From: Planctomycetaceae bacterium
Lineage (GTDB): Bacteria; Planctomycetota; Phycisphaerae; Phycisphaerales; SM1A02
Direction: 5' to 3'
Length of the DNA stretch: 64,000 bases
Assembly: GCA_947490615.1 (NCBI GenBank)
Contig: CANLHK010000003.1
Coordinates: forward strand, 62,001 to 126,000
Part shown: piece by piece, positions 25,160 through 32,554 of the stretch
Numbering within the stretch: the stretch's first letter is position 1
How the letters are laid out: each line of letters opens with the position of its first letter
The notes under the pieces: generated by a model
Database searches by the model: none
What the model saw: the letters and a program-made list of their open reading frames with translations, nothing else
What the model was told of the DNA's origin: nothing
Made by a program: the position numbers and the translations under genes

Positions 25160-25954
25160 TTACTTCGTGCCGAATCCTGGTGGCTTCGGTGCCTTGATCG
25201 GTGCGCCTGGCATGCGCTTGCCTGGTGCGCCTGAGGGAGCAGAGCTCGGAGCAGAGCCATCGTCGCTGGTCGCTTGGCTCTCCTCTTCTTCCTTGGTGAA
25301 GTCTTCCTTGGGCATCTCGGGAACCTCGTCGGGCTCATCAGCCTTGGCGAGTTCGAGCTTGAGGACTTCAAACCACGAGGCGATCCAGTTGTCGCCGCTG
25401 AGCTTGTCCATGATGCTCGGCGGAGTCGCGATCGAATCGAACTCTGGGGTAGACCCCGTGGTCGTGTAGGACCAGAGTTGCGGCTCGAAACCCTCGCCAA
25501 CATGGAAGACTGCCAAGGTGCAACTGTTGCCAGCTTCGCGAGCGCAGCGGACATCGATGCGCGCAATCGAGGCGCCCGTCGACTTGGCGAATCCGCCTGA
25601 AGTCACGATGCCGTCGAGGAGGAACTGGTCAGGCGCGGAAAGCATCGGCTTGATGGCGTCGGCGTTGCCGCGTGCAAAAGCATCGAAGAACTTCAGCACG
25701 GCAACGCGCTCGGCCTCGGTTTCGGGCGCGCGCTCTTCGGGGAGATTCACGCGCTGGTCGATGTCATATTGCGCCATGAGCTCCTTGATCGATGCGACCT
25801 TGGGTGCCTCAACGACCTCAACGCGTGGCGGAGGCGGTGGCGGCGGGGCGACGGCCACGGGGGCATCGTCCTGACAGGCGACGAGGAGGGCGCTCGCGCA
25901 GGTTGCTGCGCAGATCGCCAGAGCGGTGGAGCGTGCGGAGTTAGCGAACTGCAT
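25160..25954 (-). CDS. Lipoprotein of unknown function inside the fab cluster
   Basis: 264 residues. A lipoprotein signal peptide ends in SALLVAC, then a Pro-rich spacer, a globular part of about 150 residues (VAVLKFFDAFARGNADAIKP resembles an NTF2/SnoaL-like helix), and an acidic then Pro/Gly-rich tail (APGKRMPGAPIKAPKPPGFG). The ATG at 25954 lies inside the last 14 bp of fabD, so the gene is probably co-transcribed with it. It is out of place among cytoplasmic enzymes. No family assigned. Confidence 0.7.
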   Translation of the reverse strand: MQFANSARSTALAICAATCASALLVACQDDAPVAVAPPPPPPPRVEVVEAPKVASIKELMAQYDIDQRVNLPEERAPETEAERVAVLKFFDAFARGNADAIKPMLSAPDQFLLDGIVTSGGFAKSTGASIARIDVRCAREAGNSCTLAVFHVGEGFEPQLWSYTTTGSTPEFDSIATPPSIMDKLSGDNWIASWFEVLKLELAKADEPDEVPEMPKEDFTKEEEESQATSDDGSAPSSAPSGAPGKRMPGAPIKAPKPPGFGTK

Positions 25955-26948
25955 CAGTGACCTCGTGTCGTACTTCAGGAGGCGCATCATGGGTGATGAC
26001 CTCGCAAGTCTTGTCGATTCGTCGCATGAGACCCTTCAGCACCGTGCCGGGGGCGAGTTCATGGAACGCGATCGTGGGTCGCGCTCCTTGGCTGGTGAGA
26101 GCCGTCAGGAGGTTGGCACACGATTGCGCCCATCGTACAGGCGATACGAGTTGCTCCACCAGCAGGCTGCGGAGAAGTTGAGGATTCGCCGCGTCGTGCG
26201 GTTGGGCCGTGACATTCGACCAGACCTCGGTCTTGAGCGGCGCGATGGTGACTTTCGCGAGCGCTTCCCCGAGCATGGTTGCTGCAGGAGCCATGAGCGG
26301 GCTGTGAAATGCCCCAGCAACTTGCAGCTTGGTGGCGCGCACGCCGACATCTCCAGCGACAGTCAGGGCGCGATCGCAGGCGTCGAGCGAGCCCGAGAGC
26401 ACGATCTGACCGGGCGCATTGAAGTTCGCAGGAACCAGGCAGCCGCCCGCAGTCTCCGTGGCGAGAACTCGGGTGCAGACCTCAATTGCCTGCGCTTCGT
26501 CGGCGCCGATGAGTGCAACCATGCCGCCCTTGGAACTCTCGGCGGCCTGCTGCATGAGCGCGCCGCGCCGCATGACGAGTCGCAGACCGTCCTCAAAACT
26601 GAAGGCGCCCGCGAGATGCAGTGCGGTGTACTCGCCGAGAGAAAGTCCCGCGACGGCGCGCAACTTCAGGGCGCGGATCTCAGGTGGAAGCGCGTGGAAA
26701 CACGCGACGCCCGCCGCGTACAGCGCGGGCTGCGAGAGATCGGTGCGATTGAGCGTCTCTTGCGGGCCGTTGAAGGCGATGTCAAAGAGCGTGCGCCCGC
26801 CCGCGTCGGTGGTCCCTCTGGCAAAGATCCGATTGGCCTCGTCGAGGATCGCTTTGGCCTTCGGGCTTGCTTCACACCAGGCTTTCGCCATGCCGACTGA
26901 CTGTGCGCCCTGACCAGGACAGAGAAGTACGAGGTGTGTTGCGCTCAT
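25941..26948 (-). CDS. fabD: Malonyl-CoA:ACP transacylase
   Basis: Loads malonate onto ACP. The 335 residues have the start LVLLCPGQGAQSVGM, the nucleophile Ser in GLSLGEYTAL, the substrate Arg in LRLVMRRGALMQ, and the catalytic His in GAFHSPLM. The family N-terminus fixes the ATG at 26948; the frame also runs back through the 12-bp repeats to an ATG at 27035 inside fabH, but those residues are low complexity. Confidence 0.96.
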   Translation of the reverse strand: MSATHLVLLCPGQGAQSVGMAKAWCEASPKAKAILDEANRIFARGTTDAGGRTLFDIAFNGPQETLNRTDLSQPALYAAGVACFHALPPEIRALKLRAVAGLSLGEYTALHLAGAFSFEDGLRLVMRRGALMQQAAESSKGGMVALIGADEAQAIEVCTRVLATETAGGCLVPANFNAPGQIVLSGSLDACDRALTVAGDVGVRATKLQVAGAFHSPLMAPAATMLGEALAKVTIAPLKTEVWSNVTAQPHDAANPQLLRSLLVEQLVSPVRWAQSCANLLTALTSQGARPTIAFHELAPGTVLKGLMRRIDKTCEVITHDAPPEVRHEVTDAVR

Positions 26949-26955
26949 GATTTCT

Positions 26956-27000
26956 CTCGTGCTGCTGCTCGTGCTGTTGCTCGTGGTCTTGCTCGTGATC
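26956..27000. repeat. 12-bp tandem repeats between fabH and fabD
   Basis: On the plus strand CTCGTG followed by a variable hexamer, repeated 3.75 times with a period of exactly 12. It lies in the 75-bp spacer between the fabH stop and the fabD start, and keeps the fabD frame open. Confidence 0.85.
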
Positions 27001-27022
27001 GCTGAGGAGGGACGCGCCGAGT

Positions 27023-28033
27023 TCAGGTGTTCCACACGCTGCTGGCCCAGGTGAGTCCGCCACCGAAGGCGACGAGCATGAAGGGCTTGCCTGGCGTGAT
27101 CTTGCCGTCGCGCCAGAGTTCATCGAGGCAGAGCGGAACACTTCCTGCACTGGAATTGCCGTAGCGATCGATGTTCACATAGATCTTCGACGGGTCGATG
27201 TTGAGCTTCTCGCGCGCCGAATCGATGATGCGAATGTTCGACTGGTGGCAGATGACCTGCGAGACATCCGCGGGAGTCAAGCCCGTCTTCAAGAAGGCAT
27301 CCTCGATGACCTCTTTGAACTTCGTCACGGCGAAGCGGAAGACTTCCTTGCCGTTCATGCGCAGCGAGCCGAGGCGAATGGGATTGTCGGCGTCTTCCGC
27401 AGGAACATCGGCTTCGCGCCGTGGAATGTAGAGCGCGTGCCAACCCGAACCATCGGCGCCCATGTGCTGGTAGATGCAGCCCTTGGTCGGATCGGCATCG
27501 GCGCGGAGAATCGCGCAGCCCGCGGCATCGCCAAAGAGAATCGAAACCGAGCGATCGGTGTAGTCGATGATGGAACTCATCGCCTCCGCACCAAGCACAG
27601 CAATCGTGCGAGCGCGACCAGCGCGGATCATCGCTTCCGCCGTGTTCAGCGCGTAGACAAAGCCACTGCAGGCGGCGCCGAGATCAAACGCCGCTGCATT
27701 CGTCGCGCCAACCGCACCAGCGATGCGACAGGCGACCGATGGGCAAGTCATCTCCATCGTGACGGTGGCGACGATCACGAAATCGAGTTCCGTCGCTTTG
27801 ACGCCGCTGGATTCGAGCGCTCGCTCGAGGGCGCGTTGCGCGAGGGTCGAGCAGCCTTCGGTGCGCAGATCGAGCACGCGGCGCTCACTGATGCCTGTGC
27901 GCTGCTTGATCCACTCATCGCTCGTGTCCATCATCCGCGCGAAGTCGGCGTTGGTGAGCCGTCGCTCTGGCACGGCAGAACCCGTGCCGAGAATGCGCAC
28001 GCCGCAGGCGCCGCTGGGAAGCGTGCCCATCAT
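27023..28033 (-). CDS. fabH: Beta-ketoacyl-ACP synthase III
   Basis: Starts fatty-acid synthesis by condensing acyl-CoA with malonyl-ACP. The 336 residues contain the Cys-His-Asn triad: Cys in DLGAACSGFVYAL, His in VICHQSNIRI and Asn in RYGNSSAGSVPL. TSDEWIKQRTGISERR is also typical. The ATG overlaps the plsX stop by 4 bp (ATGATG; the second ATG at 28030 is also possible), so translation is coupled to plsX. Confidence 0.97.
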   Translation of the reverse strand: MMGTLPSGACGVRILGTGSAVPERRLTNADFARMMDTSDEWIKQRTGISERRVLDLRTEGCSTLAQRALERALESSGVKATELDFVIVATVTMEMTCPSVACRIAGAVGATNAAAFDLGAACSGFVYALNTAEAMIRAGRARTIAVLGAEAMSSIIDYTDRSVSILFGDAAGCAILRADADPTKGCIYQHMGADGSGWHALYIPRREADVPAEDADNPIRLGSLRMNGKEVFRFAVTKFKEVIEDAFLKTGLTPADVSQVICHQSNIRIIDSAREKLNIDPSKIYVNIDRYGNSSAGSVPLCLDELWRDGKITPGKPFMLVAFGGGLTWASSVWNT

Positions 28034-29058
28034 GCGGAGGGCTCTTGGATCGACTCAAGGCGCGTGTTGATGATGTCGTTGATGCCGCAGAGAACGAACT
28101 GCCGCGATCGCAGAATGGCGTTCATCATGGTGCGCGCAACGCTCGAGCCGTGCGAGATGAGGCAGATCCCATTGACACCCAAGAGTGGCGCGCCGCCATA
28201 CTCGTGGTAATCATGCTTCGCCCAGATCGCTTTGACGACGGGCTCGAGACGCACGGCCAACTCAGGATCGGTTTCGAGGACTTGATGCGCGATCGCCTGG
28301 AAGAGTCCCTTCGAGAGACCCTCCGCAAGTTTGATCATCACATTGCCCACGACGCCATCGGTGATGACGACATCGGCATCGCCGTCGAACACGCCGCGGC
28401 CTTCGACATAGCCGATGAAGTTCAGGTTCTCCGCATTGCGAAGGAGATCGCGTGCGACCTTCATCTCGGCGGTTCCCTTTTGTTCTTCACCGCCGACATT
28501 CATCATGGCAACACGCGGGTTCTTGATGCCAAGGATCGCGCGCGCGTAGGCGTCGCCCATGATGCCGTACTGCGCGAGATGCACAGGCTTGGGCTGAATG
28601 TTCGCACCCACATCGATGAGGACGATGGGACCTGCGAAGGTGGGGATGGTCACGGCAATGCCTGGCCGAATCACATTCGGGAGGCGACGCATGTACATCT
28701 GGCTCGCGGTGACGCACGCACCGGTGTTTCCCGCAGAAATCCAGGCATCCACGCGGTTGGCGTGTTTGGGACCCGCGTACTCCGCGGCGCGGGAAATCGA
28801 ACTGTCGCGCTTGGATCGCACCGCCTCGACGGGCGAGTCATCCATCTCGATCACTTCGCTGCAATGCACGACTTCGATCTTCGCGCCGGGACCATTCCTG
28901 CTGAGGCCGCGATCCTGGATCGCCTCGTCGATGATCTCGCCCTTACCGAAGAGCACCAAGGTGTCTTCGGGTGGCAACTTCGGGAGTGCCGCGAAAGCGC
29001 CCTTGAGAATCTCGTCGGGCGCGTTGTCGCCACCCATGATGTCGACACCGATGCGCAT
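28030..29058 (-). CDS. plsX: Phosphate acyltransferase
   Basis: Makes acyl-phosphate from acyl-ACP for phospholipid synthesis. The 342 residues begin with the family signature RIGVDIMGGDNAPDEILKG and include DSPVEAVRSKRDSSI and the long C-terminal block VGNVMIKLAEGLSKGLF. The start at 29058 is set by the signature; AGAGGA lies about 11 nt upstream. It comes after rpmF, as in many bacteria, but with a terminator-like hairpin in between. Confidence 0.96.
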   Translation of the reverse strand: MRIGVDIMGGDNAPDEILKGAFAALPKLPPEDTLVLFGKGEIIDEAIQDRGLSRNGPGAKIEVVHCSEVIEMDDSPVEAVRSKRDSSISRAAEYAGPKHANRVDAWISAGNTGACVTASQMYMRRLPNVIRPGIAVTIPTFAGPIVLIDVGANIQPKPVHLAQYGIMGDAYARAILGIKNPRVAMMNVGGEEQKGTAEMKVARDLLRNAENLNFIGYVEGRGVFDGDADVVITDGVVGNVMIKLAEGLSKGLFQAIAHQVLETDPELAVRLEPVVKAIWAKHDYHEYGGAPLLGVNGICLISHGSSVARTMMNAILRSRQFVLCGINDIINTRLESIQEPSA

Positions 29059-29120
29059 TGCGTGCGGTCCTCTGGGTTGAGTGCGAATGGCTCGGAAGCG
29101 AACGGTCAGAGACGAAGCCG

Positions 29121-29126
29121 AGTATC
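29121..29126 (-). promoter_or_regulatory. Possible -10 of plsX
   Basis: GATACT on the minus strand just downstream of the rpmF terminator; it would give the plsX-fabHD transcript a leader of roughly 55 nt. Confidence 0.35.
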
Positions 29127-29130
29127 CCGC

Positions 29131-29159
29131 GAAAAAACGCGCCCGCACATTGCGGGCGC
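29131..29159 (-). terminator. Rho-independent terminator after rpmF
   Basis: On the minus strand, a 9-bp perfect stem GCGCCCGCA/TGCGGGCGC with a 3-nt loop, followed by GTTTTTTC. It begins 11 bp after the rpmF stop and would separate rpmF from plsX at least in part. Confidence 0.85.
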
Positions 29160-29169
29160 TGGGACGCTC

Positions 29170-29358
29170 TTAGGCTGACGGGCCCTTGCCGGTCTTGATC
29201 TGGAGTCCTGGGCGGACATAGCCGCATGACGAGCAAGCCGTGTGCGAACGCTTGGCAGCGCCGCAGTTCGGGCAGAGGGTCGTGTGCTCAGCCTTGATCG
29301 CCTGGTGGGCGCGACGGCGACGGGTACGACCAGGGGAGCAGCGAAACGGAGGAACCAT
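29170..29358 (-). CDS. rpmF: Ribosomal protein bL32
   Basis: A 62-residue large-subunit protein. It has the basic N-terminus (GRTRRRRAHQAIK) and a four-Cys zinc site (CPNCGAAKRSHTACSSCG). It is the first gene of the rpmF-plsX-fab cluster. Confidence 0.95.
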   Translation of the reverse strand: MVPPFRCSPGRTRRRRAHQAIKAEHTTLCPNCGAAKRSHTACSSCGYVRPGLQIKTGKGPSA

Positions 29359-29556
29359 GTGCGAAGTCTTTCGATGAGGCCAACGCGCTCGAAGTGAGCG
29401 GTCAGCAAATGTCCGAGCTCAAGTCGAGCTCAATGGCGAGAACGGGAAGTCTAGAAAAACCGCGCGAACTGTCAAGGCAGCATGAATCGGCGCGCGGGGT
29501 GATAACAGGAATCAAGGGAACTCGTGCCCGTCGCGTTCCATCACGAGCGTCGACGG

Positions 29557-29562
29557 TACTCT
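29557..29562 (+). promoter_or_regulatory. Predicted -10 of rnhA (leaderless)
   Basis: TACTCT with 7 nt to the ATG at 29570. Confidence 0.55.
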
Positions 29563-29569
29563 CCGCGCA

Positions 29570-30010
29570 ATGGACTCGTATCCGCTGGTCGAACTCTTCA
29601 CTGATGGTGCGTGTTCAGGAAACCCTGGACCTGGCGGTTGGGGCTACATCCTGCGAAATGCAGGAGTTGAGCGCGAGGGTTCGGGTGGCGAAGCGCGCAC
29701 GACCAACAATCGCATGGAGCTTCTCGGCGCGATCGAGGGACTCAAATCGCTCAGCCAACCCTCGCGGGTGCGGCTCGTGAGTGACTCGCAATACCTCGTC
29801 AAGGGGCTCAACGAGTGGATCGACGGGTGGAAGGCGCGCGGTTGGCGACGCAAGGGTGGCGAGGTCATGAACACAGAGCTCTGGCAAGAGCTCGATCGAT
29901 TGCGCGGCATTCATCTCATCAAGGCAGTCTGGGTGCGCGGCCATGTCGGTCACGCTGAAAACGAGCGCTGCGATCAACTCGCTGTGGCGGTTATTGACCG
30001 ATTTCGTTAG
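29570..30010 (+). CDS. rnhA: Ribonuclease HI
   Basis: Degrades the RNA strand of RNA-DNA hybrids. The 146 residues have the four acidic catalytic residues in context: FTDGACSGNPGPGGWG (Asp), NNRMELLGAI (Glu), VSDSQYLVKG (Asp) and NERCDQLA (Asp), plus the His of RGHVGHAENE. The leaderless -10 supports the ATG at 29570. Apparently monocistronic. Confidence 0.97.
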   Translation: MDSYPLVELFTDGACSGNPGPGGWGYILRNAGVEREGSGGEARTTNNRMELLGAIEGLKSLSQPSRVRLVSDSQYLVKGLNEWIDGWKARGWRRKGGEVMNTELWQELDRLRGIHLIKAVWVRGHVGHAENERCDQLAVAVIDRFR

Positions 30011-30165
30011 ACGACGCGCGCAGCCGCGTCTCGCGATGCATGCTGACGCGATGAGTTCCGATGCGCGGGCAACCGCGCCGTGACGAGCGTCGCGTCTACA
30101 CGAAACTTGTCCCGCGTCAACGCATCACGCGCGTCGCAGCGCTTGCGTCGATCCTCCTCGCTCGT

Positions 30166-30171
30166 TACGCT
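30166..30171 (+). promoter_or_regulatory. Predicted -10 of rpsL
   Basis: TACGCT, the same hexamer as at the leaderless genes, but 26 nt before the ATG. The predicted leader of about 20 nt carries an AAGAG weak Shine-Dalgarno. Confidence 0.5.
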
Positions 30172-30197
30172 CTTCGATCCTTCTCCAAGAGTAACCG

Positions 30198-30590
30198 ATG
30201 CCAACGATCAATCAGCTCGTCCGTAAGCCCCGCGTTGTCCAGGCCGCCAAGTCCAAGGTCAAGGACCTGCTTGCATGCCCGCAAAAGCGCGGAGTCTGCC
30301 TGCAGGTTCGCACCGTCACCCCGAAGAAGCCGAATTCCGCGCTTCGCAAGGTGTGCCGCGTTCGCTTGACCAACGGCAAGGAAGTCACCGCGTACATCGG
30401 CGGCGAAGGACACAATCTGCAGGAGCACTCGATCGTGCTCGTGCGCGGCGGCCGTGTGCGCGACCTTCCTGGTGTGCGATACCACGTGGTCCGCGGCGCG
30501 CTCGATTGCCTCGGCGTCGACGGCCGCAAGAAGGGCCGCTCGCAGTACGGCGTGAAGAAGAAGGCCGCGACTGCCGCCAAGAAGAAGTAA
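30198..30590 (+). CDS. rpsL: Ribosomal protein uS12
   Basis: A 130-residue decoding-centre protein. It has the invariant blocks [17 protein letters not shown] and [17 protein letters not shown], including the Lys and Pro positions where streptomycin-resistance changes occur; these are wild type. It is followed by rpsG, the start of a str-type operon; no fusA or tuf follows. Confidence 0.98.
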   Translation: MPTINQLVRKPRVVQAAKSKVKDLLACPQKRGVCLQVRTVTPKKPNSALRKVCRVRLTNGKEVTAYIGGEGHNLQEHSIVLVRGGRVRDLPGVRYHVVRGALDCLGVDGRKKGRSQYGVKKKAATAAKKK

Positions 30591-30771
30591 TCGCACGAAC
30601 TCACCGCTGCGTTGCGCAGTCGGCGTTGATGAAAGTCAGTACATCGTTTCGGATGTGGTTCCGAAACACTGAGTAATCGCGGATACGAATCCTCGGGAAT
30701 GCCCATCTCCCATCCGCGGTGAAGAGCGGTCGATGCATTCCGCATCGTCCAACAGCCACTGGAGTATTCAT
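30591..30771 (+). promoter_or_regulatory. Structured rpsL-rpsG intercistronic region
   Basis: 181 bp without a gene. It holds a 7-bp hairpin GTTTCGG/CCGAAAC with an 8-nt loop (about 30648-30669) and a longer GAATGC/GCATTC pairing nearer rpsG (about 30696-30745). In E. coli the S12-S7 spacer binds S7 and couples translation. The position matches but the sequence cannot be aligned by eye, so the role is inferred. Confidence 0.4.
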
Positions 30772-31275
30772 ATGGCCCGTCATTTCAAGCGTCCCGAAGA
30801 CATGTGGCTGAAGCCCGATCCCCGTTTCCAGGATCGCGTGCTCTCCAAGTTCATCAATTGCGTCATGCAGGGCGGCGAGAAGTCGACCGCGCAGCGCTGC
30901 GTCTACGGCGCGCTCGACGCGATCCAGGCACGCATCGAGAAGGAGAAGACCGAGGGCGACAACATGCCGCGCTCGTCGATCGAACTCTTCCACCTCGCGC
31001 TTGAGAATGTGCGTCCAGCCGTCGAAGTGCGCTCCAAGCGCGTCGGTGGCGCGAACTACCAAGTGCCGATGCAGTTGAACAAGCGTCGTCAGCAGTCGCT
31101 CTCCTTCCGCTGGCTCATCGGCGCCGCGCGCGACGAGAAGGGCCGCCCGATGCACATTCGGTTGGCCAAGGAACTTTGGGACGCAGCCAAGAACGAAGGC
31201 AAGGCCGTCACCACCAAGGAAAACACCCACCGCATGGCCGACGCCAACAAGGCGTTCGCGCACTTCGCGTGGTGA
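30772..31275 (+). CDS. rpsG: Ribosomal protein uS7
   Basis: A 167-residue 30S assembly protein. The family blocks KFINCVMQGGEKSTAQRCVY, NVRPAVEVRSKRVGGANYQV and RWLIGAARDEKGRPM are present. The ATG at 30772 follows a GGAG; an earlier ATG at 30733 would add 13 unconserved residues. The stop codon lies inside a 12-bp tandem repeat. Confidence 0.97.
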   Translation: MARHFKRPEDMWLKPDPRFQDRVLSKFINCVMQGGEKSTAQRCVYGALDAIQARIEKEKTEGDNMPRSSIELFHLALENVRPAVEVRSKRVGGANYQVPMQLNKRRQQSLSFRWLIGAARDEKGRPMHIRLAKELWDAAKNEGKAVTTKENTHRMADANKAFAHFAW

Positions 31276-31307
31276 GTGTGCGGGTGCGTGTGCGGGTGAG
31301 TGTGATC
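31272..31307 (+). repeat. 12-bp tandem repeats over the rpsG stop
   Basis: Three 12-bp units (GTGAGTGTGCGG, GTGCGTGTGCGG, GTGAGTGTGATC). The TGA stop of rpsG is in the first one. Confidence 0.85.
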
Positions 31308-31411
31308 GGTCGATGGTGGTCGCGAGTCTGGTGACTCAGATTCTGCGATGCCAAGAAGCACAACTCGACCCCCGCCGCGGCGGGTGGATGGCACTTGAAA
31401 TCAAGTGAACG

Positions 31412-31447
31412 CAAGGGCGCCTGCCAAAGGCGCCCTTGTCTTTTTTT
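31412..31447 (+). terminator. Rho-independent terminator after rpsG
   Basis: A 10-bp perfect stem CAAGGGCGCC/GGCGCCCTTG, 7-nt loop, then a run of seven T after TC. It ends the rpsL-rpsG transcript. A CACTTGA/TCAAGTG hairpin lies just before it. Confidence 0.92.
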
Positions 31448-31477
31448 GGCTGTATTGAGCCGTGGGACTGCGATTCG

Positions 31478-31909
31478 TCAGGGCGCAGACGCGACCGCGC
31501 CGATCGTGGCAGTCGTGGTGCGTCGGCCATCGGTGAACTCGCTCATCGTCGCGTCGACGAGCACTTCGTTTCCTTGGCGATGCGCAAGGACCTCGACCTT
31601 CAACCCACTGAAGCTGCCCTCGCGCTCCTCGCCGATCGAAATCGAAGCGCTCTGCCCGATCCGCGTGCAGATCCGTGGTGCAGCGAGAACGGAGCCATCG
31701 CCGGCCGTGATGGTGAGTTCCACCATCACCGAAGTTGCGTCGCCCACCCACGCGGTTGTGACTGGAGCAGTGGTCGGGGACTCGGCGTCTGCCACCAAGT
31801 GCGCCCGCATTGCGACGGATCGCTGCGGGGCTGGGTGGGACGCGCAGCGCACGGTCGCGCCGCCAAGGAGGAGCATCACGGCACAGAGGGTACGAGTCGA
31901 GCGGGTCAT
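31478..31909 (-). CDS. Hypothetical secreted protein
   Basis: 143 residues with a signal peptide (MTRSTRTLCAVMLLLGGATV). The mature part looks all-beta (VMVELTITAGDGSVLAAPRI, SGLKVEVLAHRQGNEVLVDA), resembling repeats seen in some exported chaperone-like or secretin-associated domains. I cannot name a family. The open frame runs on upstream to 32329, but that part is antisense to the H-NOX gene. It is divergent from the H-NOX operon. Confidence 0.6.
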   Translation of the reverse strand: MTRSTRTLCAVMLLLGGATVRCASHPAPQRSVAMRAHLVADAESPTTAPVTTAWVGDATSVMVELTITAGDGSVLAAPRICTRIGQSASISIGEEREGSFSGLKVEVLAHRQGNEVLVDATMSEFTDGRRTTTATIGAVASAP

Positions 31910-31978
31910 GTCAGCGTTGTACCAACGGCGTCGTGAGCTTGGCGGCGCGCAGCCCTTCGCCACGACCTCGCGAGCCGT

Positions 31979-31984
31979 TACGCT
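31979..31984 (+). promoter_or_regulatory. Predicted -10 of the H-NOX operon (leaderless)
   Basis: TACGCT with 6 nt to the ATG at 31991. Confidence 0.55.
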
Positions 31985-31990
31985 AGCGGC

Positions 31991-32554
31991 ATGTACGGCC
32001 TCATCAACAAGGCGGTCGAAGGGCTGGTTCGCAGCAAGTTCGGCGACGCCGCATGGGACAAGATCCGCACGCGCGCGGGTCTGCCCGACGAGCCGTTCAT
32101 CTCGATGGAGATGTACACCGACAAGTCGACCTACGACCTCGTCGGCGCGGCGAGCGCGGAGCTTGGCGCTCCCGCCGAAGCGATCCTCGAGGAGTTCGGG
32201 ATGTACTGGGTCAAGTACACGGGTGAGGCTGGCTACAGCGAGCTCATGAAGGCCGCGGGCAAGACTTTGCCTGAGTTCCTGCGCAATCTCGATCAGATGC
32301 ACACGCGCGTCAAGCTGAGTTTTCCGCAACTCAATCCGCCGAGCTTCTCAGTCAGTGATGAGACTCCCTCGAGTCTCGTGCTGCACTACTACTCCGCGCG
32401 GCCAGGACTCGCGCCGCTCGTCGTCGGACTTCTCCGTGGGCTTGGGGATCGATTCAGTGTGGATGTCACGACGAAGACTGAGCGCGTGGAAGGCGCGCGT
32501 CCGCATGATCGATTCCATGTCGGATGGAAGACGCGCGTTGGGGTTCCCGCGTGA
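31991..32554 (+). CDS. H-NOX (heme-nitric oxide/oxygen binding) sensor
   Basis: A stand-alone 187-residue heme sensor. The family start [18 protein letters not shown] is clear. His104 in LDQMHTRV is the expected proximal heme ligand, followed by FPQLNPPSF. The heme-propionate motif Y-x-S-x-R is YYSAR (Tyr133, Ser135, Arg137). Residue 140 is Leu where oxygen-binding H-NOX proteins carry Tyr, which fits an NO-selective sensor (inference). The stop overlaps the histidine-kinase start (GTGA). Confidence 0.95.
   Translation: MYGLINKAVEGLVRSKFGDAAWDKIRTRAGLPDEPFISMEMYTDKSTYDLVGAASAELGAPAEAILEEFGMYWVKYTGEAGYSELMKAAGKTLPEFLRNLDQMHTRVKLSFPQLNPPSFSVSDETPSSLVLHYYSARPGLAPLVVGLLRGLGDRFSVDVTTKTERVEGARPHDRFHVGWKTRVGVPA

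Noticed and set aside
29131-29159. Hairpin read as a plus-strand terminator upstream of rnhA
   Set aside because: The T-run lies only on the minus strand, so it belongs to rpmF.
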